DNA of 64,000 bases from Inia geoffrensis (Eukaryota > Chordata > Mammalia > Artiodactyla > Iniidae), in assembly GCA_036417435.1 (NCBI GenBank), contig CM070910.1, positions 16,433,501-16,497,500 on the forward strand, read 5' to 3'. This document shows, one piece after another, positions 1-11,410 of this stretch; position 1 is the first letter of the stretch; each line of letters opens with the position of its first letter. The notes under the pieces are model-generated. The model ran no database searches. It worked only from the letters and a program-made list of their open reading frames with translations, and was not told the origin of the DNA. The position numbers and the translations under genes were made by a program.

Positions 1-94
1 AAATGAATTATGCGAGGGTAGGATTGAGAGATGTGACTTAATGGCATTTTGCCTTTTTCCTTTTGTAGGGAGTTTCAGGACAAGGGTGGTGAAA

Positions 95-475
95 ACTGTG
101 TTACCATTTATGGAGAGTCTATTATGGGTCAGGCATTTGATACGGATCAAGGTTAGTTTCTGGCCTTGAGAAACGTATAATCTAAGTAACAGCTATGTGG
201 TGGGAGAGTAGGACTAATTACACAGGGAAAGACTTCTTGTGGGGATTTCATCTGGAGAATAAGTAATATCCACAGATGGTGTGGTAAACAGTTAACCTAG
301 TGCTTCTTGTATTAGGACACATCCTGTGTTGGTGATTCAGGGATAAAAAGCAGTCCTGGCCTTTAAGAGGCTCACAGTGTAATGAAAGAGACAGACAAGT
401 GACTGGACAACATTTCCATGTGCCCAGTCTGACACAGGTGAGCACAGTTGCTGGGCACTGGGTAGCTCGAGATCA
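95..475 (-). repeat. Possible very old L2-like fragment
   Basis: Two pieces, around 100-160 and 340-400, resemble the 3' part of L2/MIR-type repeats in antisense: an ATTTATGGAG...GGTCAGGCA stretch and a later stretch about a rise in 'gaggctcacagtgtaatg'. The match is weak and edges are not visible. The first piece also has splice-like ends (ttttgtag before, caag/gttagt after), but its likeness to a repeat makes an exon unlikely. Confidence 0.25.
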
Positions 476-479
476 AGGT

Positions 480-1090
480 AGGAAGGAGGGTTAGTTTGCT
501 TCTCCATGGGAGTGGAACTCCCAGGATAGGCTCCAGGACATAGAGTAGGGGCCTCAGGATGGAGAAGCAAAGGACAAAGGACACTTTGAGAGGAAGGAGA
601 CTTACTGTGGACACTTGGTTGGCTGAGATTCTGTCCCTGCACTAAGCACCCCCAATTATAATTTGTGTTGGGAGAGCCCTGTTGCTCCCCCCTGGCCAGG
701 GAGTCACTGTAGGAGTCATTACTTTATTGGTTATTTCCCCTTATCATTTATCCTCACCCACAAGCTCTTCCTGCTACCTCTACCTTCGGGTTAGAGAATT
801 TCCATATAGGATGTCCCTCTCCTGGTATGATGCGTGGAGACAAATGGGCTTACCTCAGGATAAATGGGGCTCATTTTAGAGTGACTTACGGAGGACTCGC
901 ACGGGAGTGGGTACTCCCTGCTGGGATCTCAGCTGCGGCGACTGTCCAGCTTCAGGTCCAGCGATGGGAGAAGCACAGCAGCATCCCTCACAACGGACTG
1001 GTGGATGTGGCAGACATTCTGAGGCTTGTTCTGTTCTGGGATGCTTTCTCAGGAGGCAATCTCAGAAGGCTAAAAGCAAGGGCTTTGGTT
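480..1090. other. No recognisable feature
   Basis: I see no gene, known repeat or notable structure. Short open frames on both strands overlap and look like chance. Confidence 0.5.
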
Positions 1091-1094
1091 CCGG

Positions 1095-1245
1095 TGCATA
1101 GCAGCTGAGTGGTCCTGGGCAACTCCACTTCCCCAAGCCTCAGTTTTCTCATCTGTAAAATGAAAATCTACTTCATTGGGTTAAAGGAAATAATGAATAG
1201 AAGGCAATGAGTATAATGTTTAGTAAGTAGTGAGAGCCAAATCCA
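1095..1245 (+). repeat. MIR SINE fragment
   Basis: The segment reads like the MIR core in sense orientation: a 'ggtcctgggcaactccacttcc' type block, then CCTCAGTTTTCTCATCTGTAA, then an A/T-rich tail with 'taatgaatag'. MIR is an old tRNA-derived SINE shared by mammals. Divergence is high, as expected for its age. Confidence 0.8.
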
Positions 1246-2007
1246 TCTAATTATTTTTATTATTCAATATAGTGATATCCCCTCACCACTTCTGTTGTCG
1301 GAACAACGCATATCTTTCCCTGACCATATCCCTGTCACGGACCTAGTTCCCTATCTCCATGATCCTTGGGAGGTCATAGTTCCATCTTGTGTTAAAACAT
1401 CAAGCTCCCTTTGACTCTGTGCTTCGGTCGACAGTCCCTGGAGGTCAGCATTGTTCTCTCCCTTCATGGCTCCTATTTTCTGGGCACCTCCTCAATCATC
1501 CTTCTCTCTTTCTCTAGCACACTTCTTATTCCCTGTCCTGTAAAGTTCACTGTTATATTTGGGCAGTTTTCTCCCTTCCTCTCAAACTTCCATTTCTGGT
1601 CCTCTTGGTTGGGCCAGCAAGTTTCCGGCTGACATTCTTCCTAGAGTTTGTAGATGTGTTAGCTGTCCTTTGCCCACCTCTTATTCAGCGTAATGAGCCC
1701 TGATCCAGAAACCCAAACCTTGCTCTTGGACACCATGTAAAAGCCAGCTGTCCACTCTTCATTTCCTTTCTTTTCCAAAGCTGTGACACTTTAACTGGAA
1801 GAAGAGATGTAAACACCTCCTATATCCTCAGACGTTGAGCATCCTACCAAGGACTACAGATACATTCTAGAGTTCTTCCTGATTGTCAACTTTCCAAAAG
1901 AGAATTTTACACTCATTTAAAAAATACTTTGATTGATTAAATCGTGTTAATACAGGAGCTCTAACTTAGCTTAATTAAAGTTTTCTTTCAAGAGAAAGTA
2001 AACTCAT
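1246..2007. other. No recognisable feature
   Basis: Nothing beyond chance open frames is visible. Part of it (1411-1632) is pyrimidine-rich on the plus strand, which explains the low stop density. Confidence 0.5.
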
Positions 2008-2094
2008 TTATTATTATTATTATTATATATAATATAATATATTATTTAATATTATAATATATTATATATTATTATATTATTATCATTATTATAT
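2008..2094. repeat. AT-rich simple repeat, (TTA)n grading to (TA)n
   Basis: A run of TTA triplets passes into mixed TATA/ATTA steps for almost 90 bases with essentially no G or C until the end. Confidence 0.9.
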
Positions 2095-4885
2095 ACAGAG
2101 ATTTTTAAGTGCTTTTTTCAGATTATCGATATTATATAGAAAAGATATTTAAAGCATATTAAACTTACTTTGAACATAATCCCCAAAACAAGTTTAAAAT
2201 TTAATTTGTAGAAAAACTAGAAGAAAACACCATAAAACATTGTTAAACAAACCATAACTCCCTATATACGTGCAATTTACAGAATGCAGTTAAGTATAAT
2301 TTAAGCACATCAGTATATAGCCACAAATGCATGTCTGTTTTCTCAGTACTTTTTTCAGCTTTTTCTGTGGAACAGAAAATAAAGTCTTCGGTATTAAAGT
2401 GGCGACTGTTCAAGTTCGCAGAGCATGTGGTCATTAATCATTGGCCCCATTGCCCTTGTCACATGTATAATAAAAGAGAATCATTGTCTACATTTCATCT
2501 CTCCTTCCTAATGTTCCCCAAATACTGATGTTGAAGTTCAGAAGTACAAGAACTGAACTCTAGCGTCAAGGGTCCAAGTTCAGCGTGGCAGCCTGGTGTT
2601 AAAACAGAAGTGTCCTGTAGGCAGAGAGACCTGTCTTCTGTTTCTCAAAGAAGGCCTTCCTGCGGTGAACCCCAAGTCAGAAGTGGGCTGACTTGCCCAG
2701 TTGGTGAACTTGCCTGGTTTCTATTCCATAACACCTCTCTCTCCTGCAGCAAAACCACAGGCTGTGAATACACAGAAAGCTCCAGGGAGCTAAGTGGTCT
2801 GTTTTCAGTTCCCCTAGGCTGCCAGAATATCAACCTGACCGTAGAAAAACACTTAATATAATTACCTAACCTTTATTGTGAATGCCAGCGTGTCAAAAGT
2901 GGGGTCAACTTTCTAGGACGAACCTAGGCCTTCCAGTTCACTACACAGCTCTTCCTTATGGCCTTGTAGGGCAAAGAGGCTTCCGTCGAGGCCAGCTTGC
3001 TTGTGCGCTGGTGGGATGGCCCAGCCAATTCAATTTGCAGATGTCCCTGTGCTCTATGGATTATGGCTGGCTTGAGTCATCGATTAGTTTATCATCAAAG
3101 AAATGGAGTTAGCCATCACATGGGTCAGTGAGCTTGGCTCTGATCCCTAGCTAGAGTACTTAATAAATTTATTTTAAAACTCTATTCCTTGCTCCAGGCA
3201 ATTGACCTAGGGAATATCTATTATTGATCTAAGTTGGACGAGAGAACAATTTATTATTAGTCCCTTTGGTAGAACAACTCAAGCCCCCTGACACAGGTGG
3301 GAGAAGGAAACTGAGTAGCAGCATGCCCTCCATGGGCAGAACAGAACAGCTTCTCAGGCTTGCAGAACTTTGGGGTTTTCCACAGGCCAGCACTCCTGAG
3401 ATGAGGGTGGAGGGAAGGTCATCCCTGATGAAGGGGTTCATCGCTCTCCCCCTCATGACTAGCATATGAGAGGGGCTCAGTCATCAAATACAAGAGCAGA
3501 TGAATTAGTAAATGATTGTCCATATTTACGCAGGATGAAACGGAAGAGATATCCATCGTTGCTTATCGATAGCTTATTGCAGGAAATATTCCTCATCAAC
3601 AGGATATTGCAATAAATGCTCCAAAGCCTCTTGCTTTGTTGAATTTCATCAGTTTCATCCGATATACGTTTGGCCTGAAAGAGCAGAGAAGGAGCTGGGA
3701 TTTCATTACACAAAGTCCATTCAGCCAAACATGGGCTTTTTGACATTCCACTGAACTCGGAGCCAAGCCTTTCCGTTATTTTAACTTCTTACCCACTTCT
3801 GGGAGAGGTGTTCAAACATATTTCCAGAACTTGAAACTAACCAATGTCCTGAGCAACTGCAATTAGAATTGGGGAAATTTGAAACTTGGGTCCACATGAT
3901 AGCATGACCTCTGAAAGAACAAATAAACCAACACAACAGCACTCTGCTCGATAGTTTGAAAACTTAACCTACCAGGGCACTGTTGGAGTTAAGGCTGACA
4001 CTGTAGGCCACCAGCAGTGCAAACAAGAAACTGAAGACCAGAGCTTGCAAGGGTTCAGACCAGAGTCTTACTGAGCCAGCCAAGCAGGAGGTGGCGGGTC
4101 CGATCATCCACAGTACCCACTATTCCAGAATCCCTGCTCCTCTGGGTAGCCATCCATTGCCAGCCTTCCTCTCTGCGCAGCTGACTGTGCAGGCTCCAGT
4201 TTCCCCCATGGAACGAAGCCCATGCAGCATTGATATGGCTTCCCGCATCCACGGCAACCAAACACCACCTCTGTGTACCAGCGGCCTGCCTCCTGTGTAT
4301 GGGGTGGGTCTGCAGTTTTCAGGAGGGAAAACTGCGGGCCAGGGTGGTGGCGAAAGCTGCCCATTGTTGCCACCATCCCCCCCTTTAAAAAATATATGCA
4401 AGCCTTTCTTCACGTTTGCTGGGCTGTCTACAAAAAGCACATGTTTTCTTTGTTAGCGAAAGCACTGTGCCAGTTCAGGGTTTTACTTTGCATCGTTGTC
4501 AGTTTCATCTTCACTCTTGTGTTTGGTTTCTGACACTACGTATTTTTTCTTCCCTCTTGGTTTTGGCATCTCTTGTGTTTTCTTCTTTTATCTGTCTCTC
4601 CTGCTCCCCCTGCCTCATCCACTTCAGTTGTAGATGGCTGGCTGGTTTGCTTTCTTTGTGCATTCTGTTAAGAATACTAGTTTTAGGTTCATTCCTTTAA
4701 AGGTCCCGTATGTGCTGACTTTCCCGCTCTATTTTATTATGTGTCAGTCTTTACTACCATCTTCCTAATTGTTCCTTTCCCCTTTGTTTCAAACTCTCAA
4801 ACAAAAAAAGAACGGTTCAGTTCTATCTGGGGGTTACTCTGCCCTCTCTCCACGGGGCTCTTTCAGCATCTGTGTTGATTCTCTG

Positions 4886-4886
<1 letters not shown>
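2095..4886. other. No recognisable gene or repeat over 2.8 kb
   Basis: This is the longest plain stretch at the left side. Open frames of 90-120 codons at 4091-4456 occur on both strands and in several frames at once. That points to local low stop density, not to a gene. No start context, splice pattern or protein family is recognisable. Confidence 0.5.
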
Positions 4887-4928
<42 letters not shown>

Positions 4929-4936
4929 ACACACAC
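4887..4936. repeat. (AC)n microsatellite
   Basis: About 25 AC units with one AT interruption near 4923. It is a likely length-variable locus. Confidence 0.97.
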
Positions 4937-5876
4937 TCCCCTCTTGCTTAACTAATTGTCCATGGCTATCCTGGGGGTTTCTGTGGTTCTTAGAGGCTAG
5001 TGTGATTGAATTGGTACTTTGGGACTCTTAAACTGAGCACATTTAAAAGGTTGATTCAGAGAGAGCTTTGACAAAGACTCTTTTAATTATTTTCTCCTCT
5101 GCTTTGCCAGTGCACACTGCTGTAGCCTGTCAGAGGCCGGTCCTGGAATCGTTAGGGGGCCAAGCCATTAGGTGTTCCTGCTTACTCTGCAAATATAACA
5201 GGCTTATCACGTAGAACTCTGTCTCCAGCTGGTTTAAAATGTAGGTGGTGCCAGCGGGTAGCAGCTGTTACAGGCTGGGGAGCCAGGAGACAGTGGGGAC
5301 ATTTTATGGTACAAGGAGGTCAGAGTTGACAACTGCATACAGTATAAGGGACCCTTCCATTCTTCCACCCGGGTGGCCGAGGATTCTGAAGGGCAGTCTG
5401 CCTCCCAGAGTCCCCAGATGCTACCCTCCCCTGGCCAGCCAGATCCTAGGCAAGCTTAGCACTAGCTTTCAACACGTGGGCCCCAAACACTGTCACATTG
5501 TGGATAATGAATAATTCATACATTTGTAATTCAAATGGTCACGGTGATGCATAATTCAAGTGGAAAGTTGTTATTGTAAATGCGGGGGAAATGGATTCAT
5601 TTCAGAGATTAAAAAAGTTTAAATTATTATTTTCCTTAGGTTTCAGGGTTGGAGCAGCCTCTATTTTTGCAGCTGTTTGATCGGAATTGGTGCTGGGCTT
5701 AATGGCTTTGCAACAGTGTAGATTGGATAAGACAGTGCTTAACGGTGAGGGTATTTCACCCAATAACAGGTACTGATTTGCTTTTTTCATCCTGAGAAAT
5801 GAGGTTAGTGTAGACATTCTATTTGTTCCCTCTCTGTGGACATGCTTGCTTCCTGCCTCAACTGTGTTAGCAGATT
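4937..5876. other. No recognisable feature
   Basis: Unremarkable sequence with no repeat or gene I can name. Confidence 0.5.
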
Positions 5877-6080
5877 AAAAAAAAAAAAAACCTTTTATTA
5901 GGAAGAGTTTCAACCATACACAAAAGTAAAGAGAATTGTGTAATGAACCCTCATGTGCCCATCATCCAGTATTAATAATTATCAAGACATCCCCTTTTAT
6001 CCCCATAGATTACTTTAAAGCAAATCTCACATTAAAAAATCATTTCATCTGTTTCATTCAGTACACATCAGTCTGATAGC
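5877..6080. repeat. Poly-A followed by old LINE-type segment
   Basis: Fourteen A bases are followed by a stretch ('tttattaggaagagtttcaa', then 'gaaccctcatgtgcccatc', then 'aaagcaaatctcaca'). This matches a block I know from ancient mammalian LINE 3' sequences of L1ME or HAL1 type. The exact family and strand are uncertain. Confidence 0.5.
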
Positions 6081-9000
6081 AGCTCTTCTCGACTCTTAGG
6101 AAGGAGGGTCCATACGGCCCATTTTGTACCTGAAGTCCAGTAAAGACTCATTGGTGACGTGCTCCGGAGCAGTTGTAGTTTCATGGGAGTGGAGGGCAAG
6201 TAGCAACCTGGTCTCACCCCCAGTGACATCACCTAGGGAACCAATCTCTTGAAGGAATGCCCTGAAGTGCCTCCCCCTCCCTTTATCCCTCGGCAGTGGC
6301 CTGGCATCATGGGAATCTGCCTTGTCTGCTTGTTGGTGGTAACATGACTCTCTTTCCCTTTGAGCCCATATCAAATTTTTTAAGTCTCTCATATTAGCAT
6401 GTGGTTGGGGCACCGAGGAGCTAGACTTTTCACAAGCAAGCTTTGCTCACTTTTCATATTTTCAATACAAAGTAGACAATAAACGTTGTGGTTAAGATGA
6501 TGAAAGTTTACTGGAGCAAAGTAAAGAGTGTCATTTTAAGATAATGCCCCTGGACATAATACTTAGTCATGTACAGGAAAAGACTGAAGAATTTGTTTAC
6601 CATTTCTAATTACTATAATTCAGATAACATGGCAGAAAAAAAATCCTCTGTAATTGTAATATTAACCTTTGTTTATAAGAGGTGAGCTTTTCTTTCTATA
6701 ATATGTGTTTTCTTGAAAAAAACAATGTATACATTGTTTTGCTTTGTTTTTGGTGGAGGGGAGGGCTAAATAATTTCTGTTGAATTTGGAGTTCTCCACA
6801 GGGATTTTGAAATAAATCTATTTGAGATGCAAAGGGTTTTTTATAAATGAATAAACACCCCCTTCCTCCATTCATTCATTCATCATTTTTGAGCTCTAAA
6901 TACTTTGTTAACTTGTACAATTTATAAATCTGGGTTTGGGTGCATACAGCATTATCCAGCTGGCCTTTTTTTTCCCTCAACAGCGATCTCATTGAGCACA
7001 GTAACTGACATGGATCTCATGGGATAAAAGCACATCAGTATTAGGAAACATGAAGGTCTTATGTTTGTTTTTACACTTTACTGTCTTGCAAAAGCAGTGT
7101 TAAGTGAAAAGACACGGCCCTGTGGTGGGGTTTGAAGGGTCAGAGATCTGTGTGTCTCCATATAGCTCTACTTTCTGGCTTGTTCCAGAGGCGGCGCCAT
7201 CAAGATAGCATTTCCTGGGAAAGTGAGCAAATATCTATTTGTCTAAAATAGCAAATGATCCTAAGTAAGTGTATAAGGTGGTGTGAGCATCACAGCGCAG
7301 GGAGCTGAGACAGTGGGACCTGGATGCAGACCCAGGGACTGAAAAGCACCCCAGGTGTCAGTTAGGGTGCCTTTGCAGGGACACATACACACACACCTGC
7401 CCGAGGGCTGAGAGGATCACGTTCTTTGGTGTCCATGAGGAATGGAAGCAGATGGGTCCTCACACCTCCCTTCCTACCCTGCTTTTGGATTCACTCTCAG
7501 CCACAGCTGTGCCTTAGCTGGAGGTATTTCCTGGGTCCTGGAGTCAAGGGCAGGCACATGACCGGCCCCAAAGCCAGGTCCCCAGGCTGTACCAAACAAC
7601 AATCGCAAGCTGGCATGGTTAGAACTCGGGAACTTCTCATTGTATCTCAGCCCAGTTTAATCCTGTCCACTCCTGGTGGCTGCTCTTTTGTGCTTTTGTC
7701 AAGTTCTTTTGTACTTTGTCTGCATGACCCACCCTGGTTCTGCCTTTGAAGCTTCTGAGGGGAAAGACCTCAGCAGGACTCAAGTCCTTTTCACTTCAGC
7801 AGCCACCCTGGGCCTAGTGCCTGCTTGTTTTCCCTGCTTATCCCCTTGAACTCCTAATGCTTTGATCTTGGCTTCTTAGCTGTTAATATTCTGCTTCTCA
7901 AATTCTGCTTGTTTTTGGAATGCTTGAAATGCCACGCTCTATTTTCTCCCAATTCTTAGGCACTGGGATGACCTAACACCAGCACATACTTTTTCATTCA
8001 CAGGCTCCAGCAGGGAGAATGTCCTGCTTCCCGCTGACCGCCTGGTGACTGTTAACAGTGGCTAAAGTTGACTCGGTGGGGCGGAGGGGGGAGAGGGGTA
8101 AGGCCCTTTAGTTTAAAAATTGTGTCCTGCCGTCCCCAGCTTTGGGACAAGTGAGATTCCCATTCTTCTTCTAACAAAGTGGTTGATCCACGAGAGGTGG
8201 GAAGTCCTAAGGGAAGCCCCCAGCTACCTTGTAGCCCAGCCCTGATCCTGCCAAAAACTGCAGGAAGGCGTTTGCCTTGTCTCTTGCTCTGCCTGGTGTC
8301 CCCTGGGTCAGGTCAAAAAACTTTGGGCTACGTTTAGAATCGGGCAGATTCTGAAAATTTCCCTGAGCCATTGAGTTCCACTTTTTCTTTTCATTAACAG
8401 ATCCATATCATTTTCCTTCCCACTTTTCCGATGTGCAAATTGGATTTAATGATGGTAAAGCTTTAAAACCGAGATGGATTTTGAAGGCCTAGAAGCCATG
8501 TCTCCGGTTGTTATTTCGGATTTTTCGAAAGATTCGTGTCCCTGTTGCCTACTTTTACAAATAATTACAAATTCTCCATTTCTGTTGTGTAGCACGTACA
8601 CACCTGAAAGCAGAGATAGTGTCCATTTGTAGTTTTTTTGTTTGGCTTTAATGTACCTAGCACATTGAGGTTATAAATACATTTTAACTGAAAATACTAG
8701 CTTTAAAACAGTCGTAATAGAAATTATAGGCACTTGACCAAGACACAAATTCCAGAAAGAGACCAATTAATCCCAACATCCTGTATCTACATAGAAATGA
8801 AAAATGGTCAAAGAGCATCGTATGCTATCAATTACACTTGACACATGTAATTGATATGTATGTAGGAGGAAACTACCTTAATTCTTTTGTTAGTTCTCCT
8901 TTTACTTTTCAAGAGTCTGCTCAACTCCCCCATAAATGTATGTAGGGCAGCATTAATCTATGTATCAAGCTATCTACGGGTTAAAAAGGCAGAGCAAAGA

Positions 9001-10040
9001 ATACTCTTCCCTCGCCATGTAGGACTAGTTTCTTCCTGTTGCTCTTTTGTTCTTTGAGACATTTGTGTTCTCCCTCCCCTCCTCGTGGCACCGTGGGCTG
9101 GCATGCTTCTCTGGATGGGCACCTGACCAGCAGGATGAATGTTCCCTTCGTGTAATCTGAGTGAGAACCACAGTAAGTGGTGCTGTAAATTACACTAAAC
9201 CAAGGATTACCAGGAGCACAGGGAAAACAGGATCCATCATTTCAGAGTTTAGCCTGGGAACCACTGACACGCGTGTCAGCATTTGACAGTACAGATAGGA
9301 AGATGTATGGGAAAAATCCATGCGGTTTGACCTGATCCAAGAAAGAGGTTTTTGGAGTTTCAGAGTGCAACATGAATGCATTTTTGCTAAAAATAGAATA
9401 TCTCTTTCAAAAGGGGAGACTTCAGTTATCTTCCAAAATGATTGGGTCACAATATTGTAAGATAATACTTAAATGCAATTAGCTCCTTGTACTATCCAAA
9501 GTGTGTGCCAGAAATACATGACTACATCTCTTTCATTATCACCTTTCCCAGCTCATGGGCCGCTATAATCATCATTTTCTTCCAAGGTCAGCTGTAGCTC
9601 CTGCACTAAGAACTGCCTAGGTATATTTAACTTTGGGGATGGGTCCAACACGCCACTTTAAAAGATGATCGTATTGTTTTTCCTGCTTTCCATTTCTGAA
9701 AAGGCGAGGCTTTGGCTAGTGGGTACTCGACATATCTGGCTGCAAATAGGTTACTAGGAGCCAGGAAATGTGGTGCCTAATTTCAGCATTCACTTAAGTA
9801 AAATTATTTATGACAGTACCTCCAATTTTTTTTCTTTTCCTAACGGGGGAGAGGTGTACACTCAGCCAGATTGAAGGCATATTTGCATGCAGTCTCAGCT
9901 ACTGGTGCCTTTAAAATATGAAGGTTGAAGTTTTAAACTAGCTACGGCATATAAGAAATTGAATGAAGTGTACCGAGAATGAAAAGCATTCATCTAAAAC
10001 ATTGCTAAATCAAATTCTCAAATAATCACATAGCTTAATC
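6081..10040. other. Sparse region, no gene seen
   Basis: Almost 4 kb with no gene and no repeat I can name with confidence. Minor items are a short (ATTC)4 run near 6870 and the inverted repeat listed at 8826. The 107-codon open frame at 7426-7749 has no recognisable domain and no supporting structure. Confidence 0.5.
8826..8856. repeat. Perfect 11-bp inverted repeat, 9-bp loop
   Basis: TATCAATTACA at 8826-8836 pairs exactly with TGTAATTGATA at 8846-8856. The sequence is AT-rich and no element boundary is visible around it. Confidence 0.9.
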
Positions 10041-10065
10041 TTTTTTTTTTTTTTTTTTTTTTTTT
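10041..10065 (-). repeat. Poly-T tract of 25
   Basis: An uninterrupted run of 25 T. It could be the A-tail of a minus-strand retroposon, but no SINE, LINE or AATAAA-like signal is recognisable to its right. Confidence 0.9.
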
Positions 10066-10901
10066 ACATAAGCAGCTGAAACAACAAAAGAACTCTCTAG
10101 AACGATAGGGTCAATCACTCCACACCGGGCATTTGGTCACTGAAGCCACAGAAAACCTAGATGATGGAGATTCGAGTTGAGAGAATTGTCAGTTATAACC
10201 ATCTAAGTTTGCATTACAAATTGAGAGCATTTTCCAGTGGATTAGGATGAGGCAGAGGATCTACACCATATACTTCACGAAGTGGCAGGATAATGAACAG
10301 CAAGAAACACAGGCTCCAATTTGGAAACTAATGTTAGTTCTAGAATTATTACATGTCAGAGCTGGATGAGTCTTAGAGATGAGCTGTTTTAATTTCTCTT
10401 CAGTCGCACTGATTCTGCAAGCTAAAACAAAAGAAAGGAGGTGCAGGAAAAGATCATCTGAGATGTCCTCATTGATAGGAAAGAAAGTTCTGAGAACCAA
10501 ATTTCACAGGAAGAACACAGAATAGGCTCTGTTTGCACTCAAACAGAGCTGAGGAAGTCCCACATTCTTACCCCAAAGCCTTTTGTGATGAAATGTTCCT
10601 TTTGACACTAATAGGATAGTCTTTTGAGTTTATAATTTGTTGCATGATTGTTGTTACTCTGCAAAAAAGAAAAATTTTTCTTCTTAGACTTGATCTTGGT
10701 TCAGAAAATGAGATTGATGCAGAAAATAATGAATAGAAGGGTGGTGGATTCTGTACAATCTAACAGGAAGATGGATTTATAATACTCTTGACCTTCCTGT
10801 TAACTTTGCTTATTGATCAGTAATTACTAACAGATAGGATATAGATTACTTAGGAAAAATGATTCCAGCAAAATAGCTTTTCTAACTGTACAGAATCTGA
10901 G
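10066..10901. other. No clear feature; possible MIR3-like bit
   Basis: Around 10345-10430 there is a faint likeness to MIR3/THER-type sequence ('gtcagagctggatgagtcttagagatgag'-like wording). Otherwise nothing is recognised. Confidence 0.3.
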
Positions 10902-10960
10902 ATGTGTGTGTGTGCGTGTGTGTGTGTGTGAGAAAGAGAGAAAGAGAGAGAGAGTGAGTG
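10902..10960. repeat. Compound (GT)n-(GA)n microsatellite
   Basis: GT units with one GC interruption are followed directly by AGAAAG/AGAGAG units. The GA part is a purine tract and the GT part alternates purine and pyrimidine. Confidence 0.95.
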
Positions 10961-11410
10961 TTGCACTACTGCCTGTGTGGCTAGGCATCCGTAAGAAAAG
11001 TATGGGTAATACTTCCAATATCCATGAGTTCCTTATTTTCAAAGGGAGTAACTGTTACCTACATTCATGTGGTCAAGAGGGGGTGAGTAATGTTCCCCAA
11101 GTCTGGTAGTGGAAGTGGAAATTGGAAATTGGAATCCTAGCATTTCTGAATGTCAGACCTGGCCTCAGATAATCAAGGAATTATTTCTCTCCTGCTTTCA
11201 TTCCAGGATTGATTACCCAGCAGAACCTATTCTGCCTAAACTTTATAAAGAGCTTTAGTACTCCCTCCTCCCTAGAATAAGTAGACTTTTACCCAGTAAG
11301 TTAAATGCTGCAGTTAGAGAGCGTGTTGTTTCATTGTGGGAGGGCAGGGACACAGAGCCTGGAGTCTCTGAGGGTCTGGCTTCTGAGGGTTCTCCCTAGT
11401 TTCATAGTGG
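10961..11410. other. No recognisable feature
   Basis: Unique-looking sequence to the left of the hAT element. Confidence 0.5.

Noticed and set aside
70..158. Exon-like segment with acceptor (ttttgtag) and donor (caag/gttagt) and two open frames
   Set aside because: Its middle resembles an L2/MIR-type repeat in antisense, and splice-like words are common by chance.
4091..4456. 121-codon open frame with others of 86-106 codons on both strands
   Set aside because: Several frames are open at once with no recognisable domain or splice structure, so this is low stop density only.
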